64,000 nt of DNA. It comes from Oscillatoria princeps RMCB-10 (GTDB taxonomy: Bacteria; Cyanobacteriota; Cyanobacteriia; Cyanobacteriales; Oscillatoriaceae). Under the pieces are notes generated by a model that was not told the DNA's origin, ran no database searches, and was given only the letters and a program-made list of their open reading frames with translations. Location of the stretch: NCBI GenBank assembly GCA_019359235.1, contig JAHHHT010000003.1, forward strand, positions 186,001-250,000, read 5' to 3'. Shown in pieces: positions 35,352 through 44,536 of this stretch. Position 1 is the stretch's first letter. Every line of letters begins with the position of its first letter. The translations under genes were made by a program, and so were the position numbers.

Positions 35352-35738
35352 GGTTTTAGATTTTAGATTTTTAATAATAAACCGCGCCTGAGCCAAGAGC
35401 GCCAAGAAGGAAGAGGAAAGAGGTACAGGTGGAGGAACTGGAGTGGCGCAGTGCCGGTTTTAATCGCTCAGTTCAGCTGTAGGGGCGGCCCCCCGTGGCC
35501 GCCCGACTCATACCTGCGCACGGGGGCCTGCCACTGCAGACATTTCCTATTTGCCGGGACAGAGGAGATGGGGATATCGGGGGCGGCAACCCGCTAATTA
35601 CATAATATCCGGAAGAAAACATATATACAAAACAGGTCTAAACCCGGGTTTTTTTGAAAAATATTTAACCGTAAAATAGCGCAGCCTACCGCTGGCCAGA
35701 AACGCCAGAACCGTGCGGGGATTGCCTTGCCCGGGCTG
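35352..35738. other. Intergenic region with a GC-rich hairpin
   Basis: About 387 bases. GGGCGGCC (35483-35490) pairs with GGCCGCCC (35497-35504), part of a common cyanobacterial TGTAGGGGCGG repeat. No gene recognised. Confidence 0.5.
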
Positions 35739-37877
35739 TCACCGCAGCCGCCAAACTTTGGTGCTGCAGTCCTCACTGCCACTGACCATAATCTGACCGT
35801 TGCGGCTTATGGCCAGGGAGTGAACCGTATCGGAATGCCCGGAGAGGGTGCGCAGGATCTCACCGGTGCCCAGATTCCAAAGCTTGATCGTGTCTTCCAG
35901 AGGGCCACCGCCACTGGCTAAAGTCTGGCCGTCCGGAGTGAAGGCGAGAGCGTTCACGGAGGCGGAATGTCCGAACAGACTGTCCCCCTGCTCACCGGCA
36001 CCCAGATCCCAGAGATTAATCGTGCCGTCCCTACTGCCACTGGCCAGAGTCTTGCCATCCGGGCTTATGGCCAGGGACTTCACCGGACTGAAATGCCGGT
36101 AGAGGGTGCGCGGAGGGGCGCAAAGCGGCTCGTCCTCACAGGCGGCACCGGCATCCCACAGCTTGACCGTGCGGTCGGCACTGGCGCTGGCGAGGGTTTG
36201 GCCATTGGGGCGGAAGGCGAGAGCGGTCACCCAGTCTGTATGGCCATCGAGGGTGCGCAGCTCCGTGCCGGTGTCTGTATCCCAAAGCTTAATCTTAGCG
36301 TCATAGGAGCCACTGGCGAGGGTTTGGCCATCCGGACTGAAGGCGAGGGCGCTCACCTGAGCCGAATGGCCAGAGAGGGTGTGGAGCAGCTCGCCGGCAG
36401 CCATATCCCAGAGTTTAATCGTCCTGTCGCCACTGCCACTGGCCAGGGTTTTTCCATCCGGGCTGATGGCAATCGCCCAAACCTCACGGGTGTGCCCGCT
36501 GAGGGTGAGTACCAGTTCGCCGGTGCCCAGATCCCAAATCTTAACCGTTTTGTCAACACTGCCACTGGCCAGGAACTGACCGTCGCGGCTGATGGCGACG
36601 GCATTAACGCCGCCGGTATGACTGTAAAGGGTTTTGGCCAAAGCCGCCTTTTGGAAGGCGTTCTGTGCGGTTGGAGAACCTTGCTGACTGTTTTGTTTGG
36701 GCGAAAACACCGCCTGCGGATTGAGAGCGGGTGCCCAAGAATGGTGGAGTTCGGCACCGGCAAGGGTTAGCAGCAGCGCCGCACCGCTGCCGGCAAACAG
36801 CAGCCAAGCACTGCCTTTGAGTAATTTCCCCTTGAACTTGGTAAACTTTTTGCGCCCGGACTTGGCGGTGTTCCGTCGTTTGCTTCTGGATCTGGGCAAG
36901 CTAGCCAGAGGCGTCATCCTATAATGGGCGGTACGGGGCACCGGCTGGTATGGCTGGGGCTGATAGTCAGGGCGCTCCAGTTCGGCGATCCGCTGTAAAA
37001 TCACCCCGGCATTTTGAGGCCGGTTGCCGGGAAAGGGTGCCATCAGGTAATCAATCAAATCTGCCACTGGCGGCGACAAGTGCCTAGCCCTGTCTCGCCA
37101 CAGCAACTCGCCGGTGCGGGGGTGTTCGGGAAACTCGTTGGGATCTGTGCCGGTCAGCAAATAGACAAAGGTGCGTCCGAGTGCAAAGAAATCCGACTGC
37201 GGCACAGCTTTGCCATTGGCTTGCTCTGGGGGAGTGTAACCGGGTGAAACAATGCCGGTGACTTGATGGCCGCCGCCGACTTTGGCCAGGTAAGTGCCGG
37301 TGACTTGCCGGACGGTGCCAAAGTCAATCAGCACCAGCTCACCGCTGGGGCGCAGCATGATGTTGGACGGCTTAATATCCCGGTGGAAATACTGCTCTTG
37401 GTGGATTTGCTGCAAGATTTCTGCCAGCTGTTGCAACCAGGTAAGGGCTTGATTTTGCGCGATCGGTCGGCTGTTTCGCTCGCTCAGCCACTTCTCCAAA
37501 TTTGACCCCTCAATTTTCTCCATAACCAGGCAGTGTACTGGCTGGTGGCTGTTGTGAGGAAAAAAGGTGAAGTAGCCATCTGGCTCCACTTTGGGAATCC
37601 CTGGATGCTGCAAGCTCGCCAAAACCCGGCCTTCTCGCTGAAACAGCGACACGGCCTTGGGATTGGTGTCGAGCAGCACTTTCAGGACTTTTGCTGTTGT
37701 CCGCTCATCTGTTATTTCAAAAGTTTTAGCAAAGCCGCCTTCGCCCAAAAGATGCTTCACCCGATAGCCCCGCACGGCGAGCGATGAGCCGCAGTGCCGG
37801 CAAATCCGGTTGCTATCATTCAACGGGTCAGCTGGGTTGGGGCAGTTGGGATTGAGGCAATAACTCACGGAAGGCAC
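35739..37877 (-). CDS. Ser/Thr protein kinase with C-terminal WD40 propeller
   Basis: 712 aa. N-terminal Cys cluster (C7, C12, C26, C29) looks like a small zinc ribbon typical of cyanobacterial kinases. Kinase domain ~38-290: glycine loop LGEGGFAKTF, catalytic HRDIKPSN (~165-172), DFG (~185-187). One membrane segment at ~354-376 is followed by seven WD40 repeats (~416-712; HT..V.A.AISPDGK.LASGS.D.TIKLWD), enough for a complete seven-blade propeller. The topology implies a cytosolic kinase and an extracytoplasmic propeller acting as a sensor or scaffold. Target unknown. Adjacent to none of the other signalling genes. Confidence 0.95.
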   Translation of the reverse strand: MPSVSYCLNPNCPNPADPLNDSNRICRHCGSSLAVRGYRVKHLLGEGGFAKTFEITDERTTAKVLKVLLDTNPKAVSLFQREGRVLASLQHPGIPKVEPDGYFTFFPHNSHQPVHCLVMEKIEGSNLEKWLSERNSRPIAQNQALTWLQQLAEILQQIHQEQYFHRDIKPSNIMLRPSGELVLIDFGTVRQVTGTYLAKVGGGHQVTGIVSPGYTPPEQANGKAVPQSDFFALGRTFVYLLTGTDPNEFPEHPRTGELLWRDRARHLSPPVADLIDYLMAPFPGNRPQNAGVILQRIAELERPDYQPQPYQPVPRTAHYRMTPLASLPRSRSKRRNTAKSGRKKFTKFKGKLLKGSAWLLFAGSGAALLLTLAGAELHHSWAPALNPQAVFSPKQNSQQGSPTAQNAFQKAALAKTLYSHTGGVNAVAISRDGQFLASGSVDKTVKIWDLGTGELVLTLSGHTREVWAIAISPDGKTLASGSGDRTIKLWDMAAGELLHTLSGHSAQVSALAFSPDGQTLASGSYDAKIKLWDTDTGTELRTLDGHTDWVTALAFRPNGQTLASASADRTVKLWDAGAACEDEPLCAPPRTLYRHFSPVKSLAISPDGKTLASGSRDGTINLWDLGAGEQGDSLFGHSASVNALAFTPDGQTLASGGGPLEDTIKLWNLGTGEILRTLSGHSDTVHSLAISRNGQIMVSGSEDCSTKVWRLR

Positions 37878-38408
37878 ATCAACTTTGGTTAAATCTGTTT
37901 ACTACCGTACAGGGGAGAAATCAGCGACTCCTGTTGAGAGTCATTTTAAGCTGTTGCGCTCATAGCCGCCTCCCTCTTAAATCAGATTGCTGCCCAATCA
38001 TTGCGGGGAGTATCCCATTTTTTCACCTTAAAATCTCTCACCCTCTCCCCCCCGAGACCGGTCGAGGAGAGGGGGGAAACATCTTTTTCTCTTCTTTTCC
38101 CCTTCTCCCGCTGCCGGCTGGGTGGGGGATGCGGGGTTGCACGCACGGGAATGCTGCCTCATGATTGCGGTGCCTTAAAGCGAAACGAGCCTTCACTATT
38201 TTAAGCTAATCTCGAATGCTTTTTTATGCCAGACTGCCGGCTGCCGGTGAGCCGGTGTTCTGCCCGGCTTTAGCCGGGCAGCAAACTTTGGGCTAAAGCC
38301 CAACTACAAACTTTGGGCTAAAGCCCAACTACAAACTTTGGGCTAAAGCCCAACTACAAACTTTGGGCTAAAGCCCTGCTACAAACGGGTGCCCGGCTCA
38401 AGCCCCTC
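37878..38408. other. Intergenic region with tandem palindromes
   Basis: 531 bases. It includes a C-rich CTCTCCCCCC...GAGAGGGGGG region (38040-38075) and the 25-bp tandem array listed separately. No gene. Confidence 0.6.
38284..38386. repeat. Four tandem 25-bp TTTGGGCTAAAGCCCAA units
   Basis: AACTTTGGGCTAAAGCCCAA-CTACA repeats at 38284, 38309, 38334 and 38359 with exact 25-base spacing; the last copy is degenerate. The core is shared with the 65-bp array after glmS. There are no unique spacers, so it is not a CRISPR. Confidence 0.9.
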
Positions 38409-39254
38409 TCAGGAGATGGCGATGGCGGCTGTTGTGTAGGGGGGCGGCTCCTGCTTTGCGGTGCCGGTTTCTCCCAGCGGCTCGACAAACAGCTGCATCC
38501 GCTCCATCTGCGCCGGCCCGAAAATGGTGGCAAAAGAGACATCGGCGGCATCCCGCCCCGTGGCAATGCGGATGATGCCGGTTTGTGGCACGAGTCGGGT
38601 GGGGTCGAATAAATACCAGCGATTTCCCAGATAAGCTTCAAAGCAGGCATGAAAATCGGGCGGGTTCAGCCCCCAGGCATACCCCGCGAAAAAGCGTGCC
38701 GGAATATTCAAGGCTCTGCACAAAGCGATGCCTAAATGGGCAAAATCGCGGCAAACACCGGCTCTTTCTATTGCCGTCTGGTAAGCCGAAGTCTGGGAGT
38801 CCGTGCTGCCGGACAGGTATTTTACCTTGTCATAAATCCAGTTGCAGATGCCGGTGACTCTGGAATATCCTGGCTCTAGCTCGCCAAATTCACTCTGCGC
38901 CAGCTGCAGCAGCTGGTCCGACTCGCAGTAGCGACTGGGGTAAAGTAGTGGTATAATTTCTAGGGGCAAATCAGCCGGCGGGACTTCGGAAATCTCGTCG
39001 GGATTTGCATAGAAGTGATCGATGTCAACGGTCGCCTCGTAGGAGACTTGCAGGTTGCCAGCCGGTGCGTTGACTCGAAAATACCGGCCCTCACCATAGG
39101 GACTGCCAAACTCGTCAGTATCCAGCTGGGGGTCAATCTGCAGGCTTTCCTGGCATATTTTTTGACAGTCGTTGTTGAGCACCTGAATGTTGAACACTAG
39201 GGTGCTGGGTTGAGGGATGGTGTAGTGTAATTGACAGCCGAGGTTAAATTTCAT
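38409..39254 (-). CDS. Transglutaminase-like cysteine peptidase family protein
   Basis: 281 aa from ATG 39254. A beta-rich N-terminal domain (~1-105) precedes the transglutaminase-like core with the catalytic triad Cys168 (AGVCRDFAHL), His202 (DFHACFEAYL) and Asp217 (LFDPTRL). Bacterial members act as proteases, amidases or cross-linkers; the N-terminal domain is that of the bacterial transglutaminase-like family often encoded with circularly permuted ATP-grasp genes, which are not seen here. Lacks a signal peptide, so probably cytosolic. Substrate unknown. Confidence 0.9.
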   Translation of the reverse strand: MKFNLGCQLHYTIPQPSTLVFNIQVLNNDCQKICQESLQIDPQLDTDEFGSPYGEGRYFRVNAPAGNLQVSYEATVDIDHFYANPDEISEVPPADLPLEIIPLLYPSRYCESDQLLQLAQSEFGELEPGYSRVTGICNWIYDKVKYLSGSTDSQTSAYQTAIERAGVCRDFAHLGIALCRALNIPARFFAGYAWGLNPPDFHACFEAYLGNRWYLFDPTRLVPQTGIIRIATGRDAADVSFATIFGPAQMERMQLFVEPLGETGTAKQEPPPYTTAAIAIS

Positions 39255-39657
39255 AATAAGTCGAACATGGCACACCCTCTATTATAGTAGCTGCCAACTT
39301 TCGCCTGCGCCAGGGAAAGCCTGCTGCCCTCACCCCTGGCGGCTGCGAACGCCCCAGCGCCCCACCGCCTCCTCCCAGAACACCCCCAGAAAAAACCCTC
39401 CCTCAAACAAACACTTAAATCTTTTTGAAAAACTTTAATTTAAAATTAATAATCTCTCTGCGCCCGTCTGAGTTATGCGCCCTCTGCGGTTTAAAATATA
39501 CTTAACTTCTGACCGCGATTGCCTCTCTTGATCAATGCCCGCCGCCTCTTGGGGAGATTAGACGTTTTGTAGGGTGCGTTCCCCTGGGGGGAACGCACCC
39601 TACTTATCTAACAGCTATTTTAGGGAATGCCTTGTAACTTTTGGATGGCTGGCAGCC
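39255..39657. other. Intergenic region with a 35-bp palindrome
   Basis: 403 bases. The palindrome GTAGGGTGCGTTCCCC/GGGGAACGCACCCTAC lies at 39569-39603. The stretch 39400-39500 is AT-rich with a TCTCTGCGCCC...CTCTGCGGTT motif typical of cyanobacterial repeats. No gene. Confidence 0.6.
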
Positions 39658-40005
39658 CTACAGGATGCGGAAAATAAACGGGTAGCGGTAGGGCTGTTCG
39701 GGATTGCCGAGAACCTGAATAAGGGCCAGAATTGGCGGCCCCCATTGGAAAAGAAAGTATGGAATTAGCAGCAGTAAGGCCAGCGGGATGCCAATCACTG
39801 AAAACCACAGCGCCCCAATAATAACCCCATAGAGCCATACATTAAAGTGGAAGTTTAGGGATTCTTTCGCATTCTCTTTTACAACCGGGTCGTCGGATAC
39901 CAGCAAAATCGCAATCGGTATCCCGACGGACACAACAAAAGTGCTAAAAAAGATAGAGCCGTGACAGAGACCTGCTAAGAGCTTACGTTTGTCCGAGTCG
40001 TACAT
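39658..40005 (-). CDS. DUF4870 small membrane protein
   Basis: 115 aa with three hydrophobic segments (~15-37, ~55-72, ~68-95). The sequence KRKLLAGLCHGSIFFS and VKENAKESLNFHFNVWLY are the DUF4870 hallmarks, a Tic20-like small membrane family of unknown function. ATG 40005 is preceded by a GGGGG-type site. It stands alone. Confidence 0.88.
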   Translation of the reverse strand: MYDSDKRKLLAGLCHGSIFFSTFVVSVGIPIAILLVSDDPVVKENAKESLNFHFNVWLYGVIIGALWFSVIGIPLALLLLIPYFLFQWGPPILALIQVLGNPEQPYRYPFIFRIL

Positions 40006-40171
40006 AGAACCAACCCCCTCACCTGATTAGGACTTTGCTTTCGTTACGCGCCTGAAGACGGCACGCTGTTGTCTTGAATGTATTGTAACTTTGCCAGTAA
40101 GTTTTCATGGGGGGTTGGGATCTGGGGGTGGATTCCCCACCCAGTGCCTGAAACTCCGTGCTAGCTCAAGC

Positions 40172-40490
40172 TCAGTCCTGTGTGCGGGCGTTACTGAAGT
40201 CACTTTTGTTAACCGGCTTTCCCTGACGCCCTGATTTTTTTTGCTCCCCCAGCAAGAAGGTATCAGCACCGGCACCGCCTGTCAGGCTGGCGGCGATTGC
40301 CGGCTCGGCGACCTGGGTTAACGCCAATCAAGGACGCTCGTTAAGGATTGCTGTTTAAGGTATCACTGCCGGTGCCGCCTGTCAAGGCAGCCGGCACGCC
40401 CAGGCCGCCGGTCGGAGCCATCGCCACCTGCTGTCTAGCCCTTGGCTGCCGGTGAGGGCATCGCTGCCCAGATGGCCGGTGGGCGTGTCT
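40172..40490 (-). pseudogene. Decayed RTX (hemolysin-type calcium-binding) protein remnant
   Basis: Reading the minus strand in three alternating frames gives degenerate RTX nonapeptides: GHLGSDALTGS (from ~40477), GGDGSD (from ~40428), ALTGGTGSDTLNSNP then stop (from ~40390), and EPAIAASLTGGAGADTFLLG (from ~40303) running to a TGA at 40172-40174. GGxGxDxLx units are the calcium-binding signature of secreted RTX proteins. At least two frame changes and one internal stop show it is no longer translated as a whole. The C-terminal part (after FLLGEQ) resembles the usual end of such proteins. Confidence 0.6.
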
Positions 40491-40499
40491 TATTACTCC

Positions 40500-40818
40500 G
40501 GCTTCCGCTCGAGCCGGGCGGGTTTACAGATATTGTCTGTTTTTTGCACAGAAGTATGCCGGCAAAAATAAAGGTGTTCCGTTTATTTGTGTCTTCCTAC
40601 TTATTACTTCCTCTCTCGCCAGCCCAACAAGGCTAATACGGATACAGGGAAAGTATTAATCCGTCTGTCCGCGCTCAAATCCGTGTTGCGCCCTGCCCCC
40701 TCTCCCCCTCAATCCGCGCCAGGGGGCAATACAACCGGTCGCGACCGGCATGTTGGCATTTACATTTGCAGGGAATTCCTATAATGATCTGGTAAAGAGT
40801 CGCCAATCAAGCTCCCTA
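40500..40818. other. prfC upstream region
   Basis: About 320 bases before prfC. The frame is open from 40750 but the conserved start is 40819. No repeat or RNA gene recognised; presumably contains the prfC promoter. Confidence 0.4.
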
Positions 40819-42447
40819 ATGACCACCGAAATCCAAGCCGAACTGCAAACAGCGGTTGAAGAGCGTCGCAACTTTGCCATTATCTCCCACCCCGACGCCG
40901 GGAAAACCACCCTCACGGAAAAGCTCCTGCTCTACGGAGGTGCCATTCACGAAGCCGGTGCCGTCAAGGCACGCAGGGCGCAGCGTCACGCCACCTCCGA
41001 CTGGATGGCGATGGAACAGCAGCGGGGGATCTCGATTACCTCCACCGTGCTCCAGTTTGAGTACGGGGGTTATCAGATTAACCTGCTGGACACCCCCGGA
41101 CACCAGGACTTTAGCGAAGACACCTATCGCACCCTGGCTGCAGCTGACAACGCTGTGATGCTGGAAGACGCCGCCAAGGGGCTCGAACCGCAAACGCGGA
41201 AACTGTTTGAAGTCTGCCGGATGCGCTCTATTCCCATCTTTACATTTATTAACAAACTCGACCGGCCCGGGCGGGAACCGCTGGAACTGCTTGACGAGAT
41301 TGAAAAGGAACTGGGTCTGATTACCTACGCGGTCAACTGGCCCATTGGCACCGGCGACCGCTTCAAAGGCGTCTACGACCGGCGCACCAAGCAGATTCAC
41401 CTGTTCGAGCGCAGCGCCCACGGGGCGCGAGAGGCTCTCGACACCGCTCTCAATCTGGGGGACCCGCGCCTGGAAGAACTGTTAGAAAAAGACCTCTACT
41501 ACCAATTCAAAGACGAGTTGGAAATGCTGGAAGAACTGGGAGGGGATCTGGATTTAGAACAGGTGCACGCAGGCATTATGACGCCGGTGTTTTTCGGCAG
41601 CGCCATGACCAATTTTGGCGTGCAGCTGTTCCTGGATTCTTTCCTGGAATACGCCCTCAAACCGGGGGCGCGACGCAGCACTGCCGGTGAGATTCCTCCC
41701 AGTCACCCGGAGTTTAGCGGTTTTGTGTTCAAATTGCAAGCCAACATGGACCCGAAACACCGCGACCGAATTGCCTTCGTGCGCGTCTGCACCGGCAAGT
41801 TTGAAAAAGACATGACAGTGAGCCACGCCCGCACCGGCAAAAGCGTTCGCCTTTCTCGGCCACAAAAACTCTTCGCTCAAGAGCGGGAATCGATTGAGGA
41901 AGCGTATCCGGGGGACGTGATTGGTTTGAACAATCCGGGAGTGTTTGCGATTGGCGACACGATTTACACGGGGTCTAAGCTGGAGTATGAAGGCATTCCC
42001 TGCTTCTCGCCAGAACTGTTCGCCTATCTGAAAAACCCCAACCCTTCCAAGTTCAAGCAATTCCGCAAGGGCGTTTCTGAATTGCGGGAAGAGGGTGCGG
42101 TGCAGATTATGTACTCAGCTGATGAAGCGAAGCGCGACCCGATTTTGGCAGCCGTTGGCCAGCTGCAATTTGAGGTGGTGCAGTTCCGCATGCAAAATGA
42201 GTACGGTGTTGAGACTCACTTGGAACTGCTGCCTTTTTCAGTGGCCCGCTGGGTGGCCGGCGGTTGGGAAGCGCTGGCGAAAGTCGGGCGTTTGTTCAAT
42301 ACGGTGACGGTGAAGGATAGCTGGGGAAGGCCAGTTTTGCTGTTTAAGAATGAGTGGAACTTGCATCAGATCCAAGCTGACCACCCGGACTTGAAGCTGA
42401 ACGCTTCAGCGCCGGTAGTTGCCGGTCAGGAACCGGAAGCGCTGTAA
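40819..42447 (+). CDS. prfC: Peptide chain release factor 3
   Basis: 542 aa from ATG 40819 ([10 protein letters not shown]), the family's usual N-terminus. GTPase motifs: G1 HPDAGKTT, G2 around RGISITST, G3 DTPGHQDF, G4 NKLD. Domains II and III follow with the conserved [19 protein letters not shown]3 recycles RF1 and RF2 from the ribosome after termination. The open frame extends 23 codons further upstream but is not conserved. A strong hairpin lies just after the stop. Confidence 0.97.
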   Translation: MTTEIQAELQTAVEERRNFAIISHPDAGKTTLTEKLLLYGGAIHEAGAVKARRAQRHATSDWMAMEQQRGISITSTVLQFEYGGYQINLLDTPGHQDFSEDTYRTLAAADNAVMLEDAAKGLEPQTRKLFEVCRMRSIPIFTFINKLDRPGREPLELLDEIEKELGLITYAVNWPIGTGDRFKGVYDRRTKQIHLFERSAHGAREALDTALNLGDPRLEELLEKDLYYQFKDELEMLEELGGDLDLEQVHAGIMTPVFFGSAMTNFGVQLFLDSFLEYALKPGARRSTAGEIPPSHPEFSGFVFKLQANMDPKHRDRIAFVRVCTGKFEKDMTVSHARTGKSVRLSRPQKLFAQERESIEEAYPGDVIGLNNPGVFAIGDTIYTGSKLEYEGIPCFSPELFAYLKNPNPSKFKQFRKGVSELREEGAVQIMYSADEAKRDPILAAVGQLQFEVVQFRMQNEYGVETHLELLPFSVARWVAGGWEALAKVGRLFNTVTVKDSWGRPVLLFKNEWNLHQIQADHPDLKLNASAPVVAGQEPEAL

Positions 42448-42452
42448 AAGAA

Positions 42453-42488
42453 GTAGGGTGTGTTCCCCCTGGGGGGAACGCACCCTGC
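42453..42488 (+). terminator. Palindrome after prfC, likely terminator
   Basis: GTAGGGTGTGTTCCCC / GGGGAACGCACCCTGC inverted repeat starting 5 bases after the prfC stop. It belongs to the dispersed GTAGGGTGCG family; a T-tract is lacking. Confidence 0.55.
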
Positions 42489-42724
42489 AGCTGCGATCGA
42501 GTGTGGGATGTCATTAGGAAGCAACCTAATGGCCATTTACAGGAGCGAAAGCGGGCGACGGGATCGTTCCCTTTCCGGAAAAGCAAGGAAAAAAGATGAA
42601 GGTGGAAGGTGGAAGAATGACAGTGGATTGTCGCCCTCTCCCTTCTGGCTGACTCGCGCTACCAAAGTGGTGCGTTACCCTCGCGACTCCCTGATTTATG
42701 GGCGGTAAAATTTTTCAAAACAAG

Positions 42725-42756
42725 TTGACAGCCCTTGCCAGAGAGCGTGCTATAAT
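42725..42756 (+). promoter_or_regulatory. Promoter of the DUF2156-GNAT operon
   Basis: TATAAT at 42751-42756 preceded by TGC, an extended -10. TTGACA at 42725-42730 is 20 bases away, longer than ideal, so the extended -10 may matter most. The leader to ATG 42806 is ~43 bases and contains GAGGAG. Confidence 0.65.
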
Positions 42757-42805
42757 ACAGCCAAACAAATCTTTGCCTACTGAGGAGCTATAAATTCTGT
42801 AAACC

Positions 42806-43798
42806 ATGCAAAACCAATCGCAAAAGAGTGACACATCCGAAGCTACAGTTGAGCAGGACGAAGACTATTTTAAGGGGCGCGGCTTATTAAAATTAGAGCT
42901 AGAGCATAAGCCGATTTTTGATTTCTTTCTGTCCGCCAGTCAGACCCCCATATCTGATGCGACTTTTGCCAACCTCTTCATGTGGGGTGAAGTGTGCGAT
43001 ACCCGGTGGAAAATCGTCAGAGATTGCTTGTGTGTGTTTGCCACGCAAGGACGAGAACCCTTCATGGTGTTTCCGCCGCTCGGATTTGGAGATAAGGAAG
43101 CGGCGCTGGAAGAATGCTTGTTCTTTTTTAAGCAATTTAACCAGCCGAGCTTGTACGTGGAATACGTCCCCCGAGAATGGGCTGACAAATTCGGACTTTT
43201 TGACCTGGCCGTTCGCAGCGGCGATTATGTTTATGAAACGCAGCGAATGATAGACTTAAAGGGGGGCGAGCTGGCTTCCAAGCGGCAAAGTCGCGCCGCT
43301 TTCCTGAGAAGATACAGCAATATTTACACTGAGCGGTTTACCCCCGATCATATAGAAGAGTGCCTGAAACTGCTGGACATTTGGCAACCGCAGGTGCAAG
43401 ACTCGGTAAAAATTGCCTTCAAGCGCTCTCAAGACACAGCAGCGACAAAGCGTGTTTTGCAGAATGCTGATGCTTTAGGACTGACCGGCATGGTGTTATA
43501 TGCCAGTGACCAATTGGTAGGTTTTACGTTTGGGGAAAAGATCGGTGCCGACATATTTAGCGTCCTGATTGAAAAAACAGATAGAAATTTTACGGGTTCG
43601 GCTCAATACATTTTTAGCGAATTTTGCCGGCTGTACTGGGCCGATATCAAATGGTGCAATGCCGGAGATGACTGCGAAATCCCTTCTTTAGCTTGGAGCA
43701 AGGAAAGTTACCGTCCGGCGTTTCGCATTCCCAAATGGGCCGCAAATTTTTATTATGGAAAAGGGGCGCAGATGAATGGAGCTTGTTCTAGACTGTAA
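42806..43798 (+). CDS. DUF2156 (GNAT-like, LPG-synthase C-terminal) protein
   Basis: 330 aa. Whole length resembles DUF2156, the double GNAT fold found in the C-terminal half of MprF lysyl-phosphatidylglycerol synthases, but without the membrane half. Features include FANLFMWGE near the N-terminus and YxPAFRIPKWAA near the end. Cyanobacterial stand-alone members are uncharacterised; an aminoacyl- or acyl-transfer role is possible. The last 23 bases overlap the next gene, so the two are translationally coupled. Confidence 0.85.
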   Translation: MQNQSQKSDTSEATVEQDEDYFKGRGLLKLELEHKPIFDFFLSASQTPISDATFANLFMWGEVCDTRWKIVRDCLCVFATQGREPFMVFPPLGFGDKEAALEECLFFFKQFNQPSLYVEYVPREWADKFGLFDLAVRSGDYVYETQRMIDLKGGELASKRQSRAAFLRRYSNIYTERFTPDHIEECLKLLDIWQPQVQDSVKIAFKRSQDTAATKRVLQNADALGLTGMVLYASDQLVGFTFGEKIGADIFSVLIEKTDRNFTGSAQYIFSEFCRLYWADIKWCNAGDDCEIPSLAWSKESYRPAFRIPKWAANFYYGKGAQMNGACSRL

Positions 43799-44246
43799 AA
43801 TAGATAAAGCTACCCTTCAAGATAAGAGCGATATAGTTTCACTAGAAGCTCTATGTTTTAGAGCTGGGATAGCCTTTTCCAAAAAGCAGATAGCCTATTT
43901 GCTAAAAAGTCCACGCGCTGATATCTATGTGATGCGATGGAATGAAACGCTGGCGGCTTATGCGATTATCTTGAAGCGAAAAACCTGTCGGGGAGAAGTG
44001 GCCAGATTGTACAGTTTTGCGGTTAAGCCTGAATTACGAGGGCAGGGATTGGGCAAGAAACTGATGTTAGAATGTTTGGAAAAACTGCGGAGGGAAAATA
44101 TCCAGACGGTGTTCCTGGAGGTGGAGGCGGAGAATAAGAGCGCAATCGCCCTTTACGAGTCGGTCGGGTTCTGCAGGGTGGCTCGCCTGAAGAGTTATTA
44201 CGGAGAGAATCAAGACGGGTTAAAGATGAAGTTGACTTTAACCTAG
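43776..44246 (+). CDS. GNAT-family N-acetyltransferase, RimI-like
   Basis: 156 aa. Acetyl-CoA site motif A is VKPELRGQGLGKKLM (~88-102), followed by FLEVEAENKSAIALYESVGF, a RimI/RimJ-type motif B. It overlaps the DUF2156 gene by 23 bases and presumably acts with it. Substrate could be a protein N-terminus or a small amine; not predictable from sequence. Confidence 0.9.
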   Translation: MELVLDCKIDKATLQDKSDIVSLEALCFRAGIAFSKKQIAYLLKSPRADIYVMRWNETLAAYAIILKRKTCRGEVARLYSFAVKPELRGQGLGKKLMLECLEKLRRENIQTVFLEVEAENKSAIALYESVGFCRVARLKSYYGENQDGLKMKLTLT

Positions 44247-44253
44247 GGCAGTA

Positions 44254-44412
44254 GGGTGCGCTATTGTAGCAATAGACAGTCAGTTTAAGACACTGGGATA
44301 CGAAGTATAGGCGTAGGGCAGGCGTCTCGCCTGCCCTCAAGGTCTCGCTTGATCGGAGGGAACGCCTGTCAAGCGTCCTAACCTAAGTGCATACTGCTAT
44401 AATAGCGCACCC
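44254..44412. mobile_element. MITE-like element with 20-bp inverted ends
   Basis: Left end GGGTGCGCTATTGTAGCAAT (44254-44273) and right end ACTGCTATAATAGCGCACCC (44393-44412) match as inverted repeats at 18 of 20 positions. The ~120-base interior holds a GGCAGGCG..CGCCTGCC hairpin and no ORF. The right arm (CTAACCTAAGTGC.TACTGCTATAA) is nearly identical to the inverse of 20331-20354, and a diverged relative lies near 49310-49470. Confidence 0.65.
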
Positions 44413-44478
44413 CGCGAATTAGCCCCTGAGACGCCGAACGGCGAAAGGCGTCTGCGATTTATCGCGGGGCGACAGATC

Positions 44479-44514
44479 CCAGAAACCAAGTTTCTTTAAG
44501 AAACCTGGTTTCTA
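44479..44514. repeat. GAAACC(A/T)(A/G)GTTTC paired palindrome
   Basis: AGAAACCAAGTTTCT and AGAAACCTGGTTTCT separated by TTA, a degenerate pair of the dispersed palindrome, just downstream of the subtilase gene on its strand. Confidence 0.75.
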
Positions 44515-44536
44515 CATTCGATTTCTCGCAAGGCGA

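Noticed and set aside
38284-38386. CRISPR-like array of 25-bp units
   Set aside because: Units follow each other without unique spacers; the core is a dispersed palindrome.
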